DNA of 64,000 nucleotides from Streptomyces aurantiacus JA 4570 (GTDB lineage: Bacteria > Actinomycetota > Actinomycetes > Streptomycetales > Streptomycetaceae), in contig NZ_AOPZ01000007.1 of the NCBI RefSeq assembly GCF_000414115.1, positions 1-64,000 of the forward strand, in the 5' to 3' direction. A program made the translations under genes and the position numbers. Of this stretch, positions 36,292 through 44,692 are shown one piece after another (position 1 is the first letter of the stretch; the number at the start of each line of letters is the position of its first letter). The notes under the pieces are model-generated. The model did no database searches. It was not told the DNA's origin and saw only the letters and a list, made by a program, of their open reading frames with translations.

Positions 36292-37194
36292 ATGTTGAAT
36301 TTGGAGCGCCTGCGGACCCTCGACGCCCTCGCCCGGCACGGCTCGGTGAGCGGCGCCGCGGCGGGGCTGCACGTGACCACGTCCGCCGTCTCCCAGCAGA
36401 TGACCAAGCTGGAGCGAGAGGTGGGCCAGCAACTGCTCGCGAAGAACGGCCGGGGCGTGCGCCTCACCGACGCCGGACGGCTGCTCGCCGACCACGCCGC
36501 GCGCATCCTCTCCCAGGTCGAGCTCGCCCAGTCCGATCTGGAGCAGCAGCGCGGCAAGGCGGTCGGCGAGCTGCGGATCTCCGCGTTCCCCACGGCGATG
36601 CGCGGCCTGCTGCCCGCCGCGCTCTCGACCCTGCGCGCGCAGCACCCGGGCCTGTCGGTGAGCGCCGCGGAGCTGGAGCCGCAGCAGGCCGTCAACGGCG
36701 TCGTGCGCGGCGACCTGGACCTGGCGGTGGTCCTCGACTGGTACAACAAGCCGCTGCCCGTGCCCGACGGACTCATGAAGGCGCCCCTCCTCGACGACCC
36801 CGCGGACGTCGCGATGCCGACGGCCCACCCGATGGCCGACCGCGCGGAGGTGGACCTGGAGGACTTCGCGGAGGACGAGTGGATCACGTGGGCGGAGGGC
36901 GAGTTCTGCCACGAGTGGCTGATGTTCACGCTGCGCGCCAAGGGCTTCGAGCCGCGCATCGCCCACCGCGCGGAGGAGCACCACACCCAGCTCGCGCTGG
37001 TCGCGGCCGGGCTCGGGGTGTGCGTGGCGCCCCGTCTCGGCCGCGACCCGATGCCGACGGGCGTGCGGACGGTGCCGGTGCGGCACCGGGTGCGGCGGCA
37101 TGTGTACGTGCTGTGGCGGGCGGACGCCGACCGGCGCCCGTCGATCAGGGCGGCGGTGGAGGCGCTGCGGGTGGCGGGGGCGGGGCTGGGGTGA
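36292..37194 (+). CDS. LysR-family transcriptional regulator
   Basis: A 300-residue LysR protein with an N-terminal winged helix (LNLERLRTLDALARHGSVSG, TTSAVSQQMTKLEREVG) and a substrate domain (DLDLAVVLDWYNKPLPVPDG; LALVAAGLGVCVAPRLG). It lies divergent from the DMT exporter gene with 74 bp between starts and most likely activates it in response to the exported compound. The transcript appears leaderless. Confidence 0.87.
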   Translation: MLNLERLRTLDALARHGSVSGAAAGLHVTTSAVSQQMTKLEREVGQQLLAKNGRGVRLTDAGRLLADHAARILSQVELAQSDLEQQRGKAVGELRISAFPTAMRGLLPAALSTLRAQHPGLSVSAAELEPQQAVNGVVRGDLDLAVVLDWYNKPLPVPDGLMKAPLLDDPADVAMPTAHPMADRAEVDLEDFAEDEWITWAEGEFCHEWLMFTLRAKGFEPRIAHRAEEHHTQLALVAAGLGVCVAPRLGRDPMPTGVRTVPVRHRVRRHVYVLWRADADRRPSIRAAVEALRVAGAGLG

Positions 37195-37230
37195 CCTCGC
37201 CCGGACGCTCGGCTGCGGCCGGGGTGGGAG

Positions 37231-37710
37231 CTACGGCCGGGGCTGCGGCTGCCCCAGCTTGCGGAAATCCCAGGAGACGACCGCGTCCGGAGTGAGCCGC
37301 AGCCACGCGTGGCGGCCGTCGTGCACCATCTCCTCCAGGCCGAAGATCTTGCGGGCGAACAGCCGCTCCGGCGCGTCGAGTTCGGGGCACGGCTCCCCGG
37401 TGCGCGGCGCCTCGCCCACGAAGCGCGCGGTGCCGGTCAGCTCCACGCCGCGCAGCTCCCCGTACTGCTCGCCCGCGTCCACGACCACGGCGATCCGCGG
37501 GTCGCGCCGCAGCTCGGCCCAGCGCTTGCTGCGCGTGACCGAGTACAACCACAGGGACGTGCCGTCCCACGCGAACCACAGCGCGCTGACGTGCGGGGCG
37601 CCGTCGGCGGACACCGTCGCGACCCGGCAGGTGCGCTCGGCGGCCAGAAAGGTGTCCAGCTCGCCCGGCGTCATCATGATCCTGCGGCCGCGGCGCTGTG
37701 TGGTGGCCAT
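37231..37710 (-). CDS. Pyridoxamine 5'-phosphate oxidase family protein
   Basis: A 159-residue split-barrel flavoprotein of the short class (LDTFLAAERTCRVATVSADG, VSALWFAWDGTSLWLYSVTR, DPRIAVVVDAGEQYGELRGV). Several such actinobacterial proteins use F420 rather than FMN; the sequence alone does not decide. GGGGAGG precedes the start; an internal Met-Met at residues 12-13 is an alternative start. It converges with the LysR gene and stands as a single gene. Confidence 0.83.
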   Translation of the reverse strand: MATTQRRGRRIMMTPGELDTFLAAERTCRVATVSADGAPHVSALWFAWDGTSLWLYSVTRSKRWAELRRDPRIAVVVDAGEQYGELRGVELTGTARFVGEAPRTGEPCPELDAPERLFARKIFGLEEMVHDGRHAWLRLTPDAVVSWDFRKLGQPQPRP

Positions 37711-37855
37711 GCGTCGTCCTCCCCTTGCCCGTACGGAAACTGACCGGACGTCATAACTGACTAAGCGTCAGAAGAGCATGGAGCGTCTTCCGCCGCGACG
37801 CAATGCCGGTTAGCCTCCGCGCGCACCGCGATCGCCCCCACCGTGAGGGAGAGCC

Positions 37856-38500
37856 ATGCCGTCGTACGAACAGCTCAGGGAGATCCTCGACCCCGCCACC
37901 ACCGTCCTGATGACGGTCGAGTGCCAGCAGGGCGTCGTCGGTACGGAGAGCGCGCTGCCCGAACTCGCCGACGAGGCACGCTCGTCGGGGGCTCTCGTCA
38001 ACGTCGCCCGCCTGGTCGCCGCGGCCCACCTCGGCGGCGTCCAGGTCCTGCACGCCGTCGCCGAGCGGCGCCCCGACGGACGCGGCGCCAACCGCAACGC
38101 ACGGCTCTTCCGCGCCGCCGAACGGCTTCCCGTGCAGCAGCTCTCCGGCACGACGGCCGTGCGGATCGCGCCACCGATCGAGGTCGCGGAGGAGGACTTC
38201 GTCGTACGCCGTCTGCACGGCCTGTCGCCGATCGCGGGCACCGACGTGGACGCGCTGCTGCGCAACGTGGGTTGCCGCACCCTGATCGTCACGGGCGTCT
38301 CGGCCAACGTGGCGATCCCGAACGCGGTCTTCGACGCGGTGAACCTCGGCTACACCGCCGTCGTGCCCGCCGACGCCATCGCGGGCGTCCCCGCCGACTA
38401 CACCCCCGCGATGGTCCGGAACACCCTCGCCCTGGTCGCCACCGTCACCACGACGGAAGAGGTGCTGGGCGCGTGGAAAAGGCCGCGCCGCGCCGGGTGA
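37856..38500 (+). CDS. Isochorismatase-fold protein lacking the catalytic triad
   Basis: A 214-residue protein with the Rossmann-like cysteine hydrolase fold (TVLMTVECQQGVVGTES; ALVNVARLVAAAHLGGVQVL; TLIVTGVSANVAIPNAVFDA). The three catalytic residues of the family are replaced: the Asp of the first strand is Glu (VECQQG), the Lys is not seen, and the nucleophilic Cys in the GVxTxxCV motif is Ala (GVSANVAI). It is therefore probably not a hydrolase but a binding protein, or an enzyme with a different mechanism. The ATG is preceded by GAGGGAG. The stop codon sits in the loop of a terminator hairpin. Confidence 0.83.
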   Translation: MPSYEQLREILDPATTVLMTVECQQGVVGTESALPELADEARSSGALVNVARLVAAAHLGGVQVLHAVAERRPDGRGANRNARLFRAAERLPVQQLSGTTAVRIAPPIEVAEEDFVVRRLHGLSPIAGTDVDALLRNVGCRTLIVTGVSANVAIPNAVFDAVNLGYTAVVPADAIAGVPADYTPAMVRNTLALVATVTTTEEVLGAWKRPRRAG

Positions 38501-38520
38501 GAGCCCGGCACGGCGCGGCC
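38481..38520. terminator. 17-bp terminator hairpin with a stop codon in its loop
   Basis: The last six codons of the isochorismatase-fold gene (38481-38497) pair with 38504-38520 (one mismatch), leaving TGAGAG as the loop; TGA is the stop codon. It lies 70 bp before the stop of the convergent Rieske gene and should act in both directions. Confidence 0.75.
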
Positions 38521-38589
38521 CGGGGCCCGTCGCGCCCGGAGAGAACGCGGGTCGGCGCGCGTGGCGCGTCAGGCCGGCTTGGCGGCACG

Positions 38590-39042
38590 TCAGGCCAGCT
38601 TGATGGAGTCCCCGTCGACCGTGATGTCCTTCGCGGGCAGCGGCTTCGGCGCCGGATTCTGCTTCACGCTGCCGTCGGTGATGTCGAACTTGCTGCCATG
38701 GCAGGGGCAGTTGATGGTGCCGCCCTCGACGCTCGTCACGGGGCACTGCTTGTGCGTGCAGCGATTCGAGAACGCCTTGAACTGACCCTCCGTCGGCTGC
38801 GTGACCACCACGCCCTCGTCCTTGAAGATCTTGCCGCCGCCCACCGGGATGTCCGCCGTCCTGGCGAGAACGGCACCGCCGGCACCGCCGCCCTCCTCCT
38901 TCTCCGAGGCGTCGCCGGCGGGCTCCGAGTCCTTGTCGTCGTCCGAGCCGCAGGCGGCGAGCGCGGCGGCCAGGCCCGCGGCGCCGACCGCGGTGACGAC
39001 GGTGCGGCGGGTGGGGCTCGGGTCTTCCCTGGAAGCAGTCAT
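38590..39042 (-). CDS. Rieske [2Fe-2S] lipoprotein, Tat-exported
   Basis: A 150-residue electron-transfer protein. The N-terminus has a twin-arginine sequence ([11 protein letters not shown]) and a lipobox ([11 protein letters not shown]), so it would be folded, exported by Tat and anchored by lipid. After an acidic Gly-rich linker comes the Rieske cluster site: RCTHKQCPV and [11 protein letters not shown] supply two Cys and two His. Its redox partner is unknown. It is separated by 32 bp from the S9 peptidase gene upstream on the same strand. TACCAT five nt before the ATG may be a leaderless -10. Confidence 0.9.
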   Translation of the reverse strand: MTASREDPSPTRRTVVTAVGAAGLAAALAACGSDDDKDSEPAGDASEKEEGGGAGGAVLARTADIPVGGGKIFKDEGVVVTQPTEGQFKAFSNRCTHKQCPVTSVEGGTINCPCHGSKFDITDGSVKQNPAPKPLPAKDITVDGDSIKLA

Positions 39043-39074
39043 GCCGGATGGTACGGACGGCGGTTCCGCGTTGT

Positions 39075-41267
39075 TCAGGCGTTCAAGGACTTTTGCAGGA
39101 AGTCGAGCTCCAGATTCAGCAGATTGGCGGCAACGTCCTCCCGATCGACCAGGTGGCTCGCCCCGGGCAGCGGCAGGACGGTGTGCGGGCGGCCCGCGGC
39201 GAGCAGCGCCGCCGAGAGCCGCAGCGTGTGCACCGGCAGGACGTTGTCGTCGGCCAGGCCGTGCACCAGCATCAGCGGCCGCGCCAGGCGGTGCGCGTCG
39301 GCGAGCAGGGAGCAGCGGTCGTAGTGCTCCGGCTGGAAGCCGGGGTGCCCCAGGAAGCGCTCCTTCCAGTGGGTGTCGTAGAGGCGCAGGTCCGAGGGCG
39401 CCGCCCCGGCCACCGCCGCGTGGAAGACGTCCGGCCGGCGCAGCACCGCGCCCGCCGCCAGATAGCCGCCGAACGACCAGCCGCGGATGCCGACCCGACC
39501 CAGGTCGAGATCCGGGTGCAGCGCGGCCGCGGCCCGCAGCGCGTTCACCTGGTCGTCGAGGACGGGCGTCAACTGATCGCCGTACACCGCGTGTTCCCAG
39601 CCCCGGCCGCGCCCCGGCGTGCCCCGCCCGTCCGCGATCAGCACCGCGAAGCCCTGCTCGGCGAACCACTGGGCGACAACCGTCCACCACGCGCGCGCGT
39701 GCACCACGAGCTGGATCCCCGGCCCCGAGTAGGGACACAGCAGGACCGGCAGCTTCCCGGTCCCCGGGGTGTGCCAGGACGGCAGGAACAGCGCACCGCG
39801 CACCGCGCGCTCCCCGAGCGTGAGATGACGTGGCGCGGGCTTCACGACGGGCTCTTCGGAGAGCACGGCTATGTGCCCGTCCGGCTTCCCCGCGCGCAGC
39901 ACGGTCACCGTGTGCCCGTCCGGCGTCCTGCTGTCGAGGACCACGGTGTCGCCGCCGACGGCGGCGGTGTGCACGCCCGGGCCCTCGCTGATGCGCTCCG
40001 GTTCGCCGGTACGAGGGCTGCCCGGTTCGCCGTCCTCGTCGAGCGCCGAGAGCGACCACACGTGGACGTCCGTAGGTTCGTCCGACGCGGTGAACCACAC
40101 GCGCTCGCCCACGGTGGCCAGCACCTCGCGCACGTGGAGCCCCGGTGGAGTCAGTACGTTCCCCACGCGCAGGCCCGCGGTGTCGCGGTCGGCGTGCCAG
40201 TGCTGCACGGGCTTGCCGCCGGCCAGCCGGACCGGGGTGCCCGGCACGAGGTCGAGCCACGGGCTCTCCCGCTTGTGGCCGACCATCCGCGACTCGCCGC
40301 TCTCCGGGTCGACTTCGAGGATGTACGCCGCGCGCTGGTCGCGGGTCTGGAGCGTGACCAGCGGTCCGTACGCGTCCCAGCGCGCCCGCAGGACGTACTC
40401 CAGCGTGGTGTCCGTCCACGCGCCGTCCGTGGGGTGGTACTCCTCCGGCACCTTCTCCGGCGTGCGGACGGCCACGCGCGAGCCGTCCGTGCGCAGGATG
40501 TGCAGCGTCGTCTCCGCGTTGGCGGTGCCCGCCGCCGGGTAGGGCACGGAACGCGGAGGCCGGTCCGGCCGGGAGGGGTCCGACAGCCACCAGCGCCGCA
40601 CGCGCGCGGTGTTCACGCGCGCGACGAGCAGGGCGTCGCCGTCCGGCGACCACCAGAACGCCCGGTGCCTGCCCATGGATTCGGCGGCGACATGATCCGC
40701 GAGTCCGTACGTGACGTCGTCGCCCTCGGGCTCGGCGAGCGCCCGGTCGCCCGTGCCGTCGGCGCCCACCACGCGCAGGGCGCCCCCGGTGACGTACGCG
40801 ACGAGCGAGCCGTCGGGCGACGGGCGCGGGTCGACCACCGGCCCCGGCGTGTCGATCCGGCGCGGCGCGCCGCCGTCCGTCCGCACCGTCCACAGGGTGC
40901 CCGACAGCGCGAAGGCGACCACGCGCGCGTGGTCGTCGGCGGCGAAGGCCACCACCCCTTGGGATGCCTCCCGCGCGCGTTCCCTGCGCACGAGTTCGGC
41001 CTCGGGCAGCGGGCTGGTGCCGGTGCCGGTGCCGCCGAGCGTCAGCGGGTCCGCGAGCATCCTCTCGGTGCCGTCAGCGCCGTCAGCGCCGTTGGAGTTG
41101 CCGGTGTTGCCTTCGTACAACCAGAGCCTGCTGACCGGGTCGTCGCCCGCCGCCGAGCGCAGGAACAGCACGCGGGCGCCGTCCCGCGACACGGTGAAGC
41201 CGCGCGGGACGCCGAACGCGAAGCGGTGCGTGCGGGCGAACTGGGCCGGGAGATCAGGGGAGTTCAT
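39075..41267 (-). CDS. S9 family prolyl oligopeptidase-type serine peptidase
   Basis: A 730-residue enzyme. The N-terminal two thirds form a DPP IV-type beta-propeller ([40 protein letters not shown]) and the C-terminus an alpha/beta hydrolase with the nucleophile [11 protein letters not shown], an aspartate in [11 protein letters not shown] and the histidine in [11 protein letters not shown]. It would cleave dipeptides from short peptides in the cytoplasm; no signal sequence is seen. TACAGT six nt before the ATG suggests a leaderless mRNA. A short GAD repeat ([12 protein letters not shown]) is coded by a 9-bp tandem repeat. Confidence 0.9.
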   Translation of the reverse strand: MNSPDLPAQFARTHRFAFGVPRGFTVSRDGARVLFLRSAAGDDPVSRLWLYEGNTGNSNGADGADGTERMLADPLTLGGTGTGTSPLPEAELVRRERAREASQGVVAFAADDHARVVAFALSGTLWTVRTDGGAPRRIDTPGPVVDPRPSPDGSLVAYVTGGALRVVGADGTGDRALAEPEGDDVTYGLADHVAAESMGRHRAFWWSPDGDALLVARVNTARVRRWWLSDPSRPDRPPRSVPYPAAGTANAETTLHILRTDGSRVAVRTPEKVPEEYHPTDGAWTDTTLEYVLRARWDAYGPLVTLQTRDQRAAYILEVDPESGESRMVGHKRESPWLDLVPGTPVRLAGGKPVQHWHADRDTAGLRVGNVLTPPGLHVREVLATVGERVWFTASDEPTDVHVWSLSALDEDGEPGSPRTGEPERISEGPGVHTAAVGGDTVVLDSRTPDGHTVTVLRAGKPDGHIAVLSEEPVVKPAPRHLTLGERAVRGALFLPSWHTPGTGKLPVLLCPYSGPGIQLVVHARAWWTVVAQWFAEQGFAVLIADGRGTPGRGRGWEHAVYGDQLTPVLDDQVNALRAAAALHPDLDLGRVGIRGWSFGGYLAAGAVLRRPDVFHAAVAGAAPSDLRLYDTHWKERFLGHPGFQPEHYDRCSLLADAHRLARPLMLVHGLADDNVLPVHTLRLSAALLAAGRPHTVLPLPGASHLVDREDVAANLLNLELDFLQKSLNA

Positions 41268-41397
41268 GGGGTGACTGTAGGCACCACGGAGGTGGTGCGG
41301 CAGGGGCGGGCGGCCGCCGCGCGGCGTCCGGGCGGATCGCCGACGGCGTCCCGGGGGAGCGGGCCGGAGTGTCCGACCCCCGCAGTAACCTGGGGCA

Positions 41398-42174
41398 ATG
41401 CTCACCGAAGTCACCGCCGTCCGCTATGTCACGCCCCTGCGCGAGGGCGGATCGCTGCCCGGACTCGTCGAGACGGACGACGGCCGGGGGACGTACGCGA
41501 CGTACGTCATGAAGTTCACCGGCGCGGGCCAGGGCCGCAAGACGCTCGTCGCCGAAGTGATCTGCGGGCAGCTCGCGCGCCGCCTCGGCCTGCGCGTGCC
41601 AGGGCTCACCGGGATCCGGCTCGACCCCGTGCTCGGCCTGGGCGAGCCGGACCAGGAGGTGCAGCAGCTCCTGAAGTCCAGCGGCGGACTGAACCTGGGC
41701 ATGGAGTACCTGCCCGGCGCCCTCGGCTTCGACCCGCTGGCCTTCGTGGTGGACCCGCTGGAGGCCGGACGCGTCATCTGGTTCGACGCGCTGATCAACA
41801 ACGTGGACCGCTCCTGGCGCAACCCCAACCTCCTGGTCCGGCACGGCGACGTCTGGCTCATCGACCACGGCGCGAGCATGATCTGGCACCACAACTGGCC
41901 CACGGCCCCGACCGCGGCCGCCAGGCCGTACGACGCCACCGACCACGTCCTCGCCCCCTACGGCCCCGACATCGCCGCCGCTGCCGCCGAGCTCGCCCCC
42001 CGGGTCACCAAGGAACTGCTCGCCGAGGTGACGGCCGACGTCCCCGACGCGTGGCTGGCCGGCGAGGCGGGCTTCGACAGCGCCGACGCCGTGCGGCGCG
42101 CGTACGCCGACGCGCTGCTCCCGCGCGCGGAGAGCATCCACGAACGGATCACCCTGGAAGGCGCCGCGAAGTGA
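41398..42174 (+). CDS. HipA-like kinase family protein
   Basis: A 258-residue protein with a HipA-type kinase core: ATYVMKFTGAGQGRKTLVAE (ATP loop and Lys), EVICGQLARRLGLRVP, the catalytic loop ALINNVDRSWRNPNLL and the metal aspartate in VWLIDHGASMIW. The usual HipA sequence NxDRHxxN has Ser in place of His here. It lacks the N-terminal domain of toxin HipA and no HipB antitoxin is adjacent; instead the next gene, which overlaps by 4 bp (GTGA), encodes a DUF3037 protein. This two-gene unit is conserved in actinobacteria and its function is unknown. Possibly leaderless (TAACCT six nt before the ATG). Confidence 0.85.
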   Translation: MLTEVTAVRYVTPLREGGSLPGLVETDDGRGTYATYVMKFTGAGQGRKTLVAEVICGQLARRLGLRVPGLTGIRLDPVLGLGEPDQEVQQLLKSSGGLNLGMEYLPGALGFDPLAFVVDPLEAGRVIWFDALINNVDRSWRNPNLLVRHGDVWLIDHGASMIWHHNWPTAPTAAARPYDATDHVLAPYGPDIAAAAAELAPRVTKELLAEVTADVPDAWLAGEAGFDSADAVRRAYADALLPRAESIHERITLEGAAK

Positions 42175-42611
42175 GCGACATGACCGAGACGAACGAGGCT
42201 TCCGCGCGGGACGCCGCCCAGAGCCAGGCCCCCGCGCGGGACGTCTTCGAGTACGCGCTGCTGCGCGTCGTGCCGCGCGTGGAGCGCGGCGAACAGTTCA
42301 ACGCGGGCGTCGTGCTCTACTGCCGCGCCAAGTCCTTCGTGGCCGCCCGCACCCATCTGGACGAGGCGAAGCTGCGGGCCCTGGACCCGGCGGCCGACGC
42401 GGCCGGCGTGCGGGCGGCGCTGCGGGCCGTCGAGGGCGTGTGCGCGGGCGGCGACGCGGCCGGGCAGGCGGCGGGGGACGACGCGGGGCGGCGCTTCCGG
42501 TGGCTGATCGCGCCGCGCTCCACCGTCGTCCAGCCGGGCCCGGTGCACACCGGCCTGACCGCGGACCCGGCGGCGGAGGTCGAGCGCCTCGTCGAGCTGC
42601 TGGTGCGCTAG
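42171..42611 (+). CDS. DUF3037 family protein, partner of the HipA-like kinase
   Basis: A 146-residue protein with the DUF3037 core FEYALLRVVPRVERGEQFNA, GVVLYCRAKSFVAARTHLD and the C-terminal WLIAPRSTVVQPGPVHTGL. DUF3037 proteins have no known activity but consistently follow HipA-like kinase genes, as here, with translationally coupled start and stop codons. It is thus a candidate substrate, inhibitor or cofactor of the kinase (inference). Confidence 0.82.
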   Translation: MSDMTETNEASARDAAQSQAPARDVFEYALLRVVPRVERGEQFNAGVVLYCRAKSFVAARTHLDEAKLRALDPAADAAGVRAALRAVEGVCAGGDAAGQAAGDDAGRRFRWLIAPRSTVVQPGPVHTGLTADPAAEVERLVELLVR

Positions 42612-42696
42612 CGCTTCGCTGGATGTGCGGTGTCGATCCTGCGGGCCGGTGGGGGCTGGGCGCGCCCGCGCGGCGGAGCCGCATATCGATACAGCC

Positions 42697-42718
42697 CCGC
42701 GCCCCTTACGGGGCGCGG
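42697..42718. terminator. 9-bp GC hairpin downstream of the kinase operon
   Basis: CCGCGCCCC and GGGGCGCGG enclose the loop TTAC. The hairpin, set in the sequence CAGCCCCGCGCCCC, is of a type found repeatedly after genes in Streptomyces genomes and probably ends the two-gene operon 86 bp upstream. Confidence 0.65.
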
Positions 42719-42954
42719 TACCGCACCGGACTTCAGTGCGCTTCCGGGCCTCCGGGTGACGTAATGAGTCACAGTGCGCCGGGCTGCCGTTGACACCGCG
42801 TGCCAAGGCTTCTAGCGTCTCGTCTGCTGAAGGTACTAAGCGGTCGCTCACCAGGGGGCATGCCGCGGAACCGAGCCTTCGGGAAGACCGGAACCGCACC
42901 TCCAGAAGATCCGCACCGCACAAGAGCCGCATCCCAAGGGCGAGGAGAGCCAGC

Positions 42955-43716
42955 ATGTCCACCACTGAGCAGCGCGTCGCGGTCGTGACCGGAGCAGCGC
43001 GAGGCATCGGCGCGGCGACCGCCGTCCGGCTCGCCGCCGAGGGCCGCGCCGTCGCCGTGCTCGACCTCGACGAGGCCGCCTGCAAGGACACCGTCGAGCA
43101 GATCACCGCCGCCGGCGGCAAGGCCGTCGCCATCGGCTGCGACGTGTCCGACGAGGCCCAGGTCGAGGCCGCCGTCACCCGCGTCGCGGCGGAGCTCGGC
43201 GCGCCGACGATCCTGGTGAACAACGCGGGCGTGCTGCGCGACAACCTGCTGTTCAAGATGAGCGCGAGCGACTGGGACACGGTCATGAACGTGCACCTGC
43301 GCGGCGCCTTCCTGATGTCCCGCGCCTGCCAGGCGCACATGGTGGACGCGGGCTTCGGCCGCATCGTGAACCTCTCCAGCTCCTCCGCCCTCGGCAACCG
43401 CGGCCAGGTGAACTACGCGGCCGCCAAGGCAGGCATGCAGGGCTTCACCAAGACCCTCGCCAAGGAGCTCGGCAAGTTCGGCATCACCGCCAACTCCGTG
43501 GCCCCCGGCTTCATCGTCACCGAGATGACCAAGGCCACCGCCGAGCGCGTCGGCATGGGCTTCGAGGACTTCCAGGCCGCGGCCGCCACCCAGATCCCGG
43601 TGCAGCGCGTCGGCAGGCCCGAGGACATCGCCAACGCCATCGCCTTCTTCGCCGGCGACGCGGCGGGCTTCGTGTCCGGCCAGGTCATGTACGTCGCCGG
43701 CGGCCCGCTCAACTAG
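42955..43716 (+). CDS. SDR family 3-oxoacyl-ACP reductase (FabG-like)
   Basis: A 253-residue classical short-chain dehydrogenase. Visible are the cofactor loop TGAARGIGAATAV, DVSD, NNAGV, the catalytic Ser-Tyr-Lys (SSSALGNRGQVNYAAAKAG) and the C-terminal GRPEDIANAIAFFAGD with a FabG-type ending (VMYVAGGPLN). It would reduce a beta-keto acyl thioester or similar. GAGGAGAG precedes the ATG. A second SDR gene follows 48 bp later, suggesting a common pathway, though the rest of a fatty acid set is absent. Confidence 0.87.
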   Translation: MSTTEQRVAVVTGAARGIGAATAVRLAAEGRAVAVLDLDEAACKDTVEQITAAGGKAVAIGCDVSDEAQVEAAVTRVAAELGAPTILVNNAGVLRDNLLFKMSASDWDTVMNVHLRGAFLMSRACQAHMVDAGFGRIVNLSSSSALGNRGQVNYAAAKAGMQGFTKTLAKELGKFGITANSVAPGFIVTEMTKATAERVGMGFEDFQAAAATQIPVQRVGRPEDIANAIAFFAGDAAGFVSGQVMYVAGGPLN

Positions 43717-43764
43717 CGCCCCCGCTCGAACCAGCCACCAGCACCAGCGCAAAGGACAGCACAG

Positions 43765-44520
43765 ATGGCAGTGCAGGACAGCGGCAAGGCGGCGCTCATC
43801 ACCGGCGCGAGCCGTGGCATCGGCTATGGCATCGCGGAGGCCCTGGTCGCCCGCGGCGACCGCGTCTGCATCACCGGACGCAACGAGGACGCGCTCAAGG
43901 AGGCCGTGGAGAAGCTCGGCGCCGACCGCGTCATCGGCGTCGCCGGCAAGGCCCACGACGAGGCGCACCAGGCGGTCGCCGTGGAGCGCGCCATGGAGGC
44001 GTTCGGACGGGTCGACTTCCTGATCAACAACGCCGGTACGAACCCGGTGTTCGGGCCGATGGCCGACCTCGACCTGAACGTCGCCCGCAAGGTCTTCGAG
44101 ACGAACGTGGTCTCCGCGCTCGGCTTCGCCCAGCTCACCTGGAAGGCATGGCAGAGCGAGCACGGCGGCGCCATCGTCAACATCGCCTCGATCGCCGGGG
44201 TCGCGCCCTCGCCGTTCATCGGGGCGTACGGCATGAGCAAGGCCGCCATGGTCAACCTGACCCTGCAGCTCGCGCACGAGTTCGCGCCGAAGGTGCGGGT
44301 CAACGCGATCGCTCCGGCGGTGGTCAAGACCAAGTTCGCGCAGACGCTGTACGAGGGCCGCGAGGAGGAGGCCGCGGCGGCCTACCCGCTCGGCCGGCTC
44401 GGTGTGCCGTCCGACATCGGGGGCGCGGCGGCGTTCCTGACCTCGGAGCAGTCCGACTGGATCACCGGTCAGACGCTCCAGGTCGACGGCGGCATGTTCC
44501 TCAACGCGGGCGTCGGCTGA
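43765..44520 (+). CDS. SDR family oxidoreductase
   Basis: A 251-residue classical SDR: TGASRGIGYGIAEALV, NNAGTNPVFGP, the catalytic tyrosine and lysine in GAYGMSKAAMVNL and the C-terminal DWITGQTLQVDGGMFL. It is co-directional with the preceding SDR and about as similar as two family members usually are, so not a recent duplicate. AAAGGACAGC lies before the ATG. The substrate is unknown; such paired SDRs often act in beta-oxidation-like or steroid side-chain routes. Confidence 0.87.
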   Translation: MAVQDSGKAALITGASRGIGYGIAEALVARGDRVCITGRNEDALKEAVEKLGADRVIGVAGKAHDEAHQAVAVERAMEAFGRVDFLINNAGTNPVFGPMADLDLNVARKVFETNVVSALGFAQLTWKAWQSEHGGAIVNIASIAGVAPSPFIGAYGMSKAAMVNLTLQLAHEFAPKVRVNAIAPAVVKTKFAQTLYEGREEEAAAAYPLGRLGVPSDIGGAAAFLTSEQSDWITGQTLQVDGGMFLNAGVG

Positions 44521-44604
44521 CCGACTCCGGACAGACCCTGACGAGCCCTGACGAACCCTCGCAGGGGTCGATGTTGCGGACGTATGTGACGTTCTCGCCC
44601 ATGA

Positions 44605-44654
44605 AGTGCCCCGCCGGTGAGCCGAGTTGGCACGGCGGGGCACTGCGGTATGGT
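44605..44654 (+). promoter_or_regulatory. Promoter with embedded 12-bp inverted repeat, peptide-binding protein gene
   Basis: TTGGCA (44627-44632), 16 bp and TATGGT (44649-44654) form a credible promoter. AGTGCCCCGCCG (44605-44616) and its exact complement (44633-44644) flank the -35 box, with the right arm filling the spacer. This looks like a repressor site that would block RNA polymerase. Confidence 0.55.
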
Positions 44655-44692
44655 CTGCCGATCCATGGCACGGCGGACCGAGGAGCGTGCAC

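Noticed and set aside
39048..42170. Plus-strand open frame leading into the DUF3037 gene (1187 codons in total)
   Set aside because: Only the last 147 codons look like protein; the rest is antisense to the S9 peptidase and in the wrong frame for the HipA-like gene.
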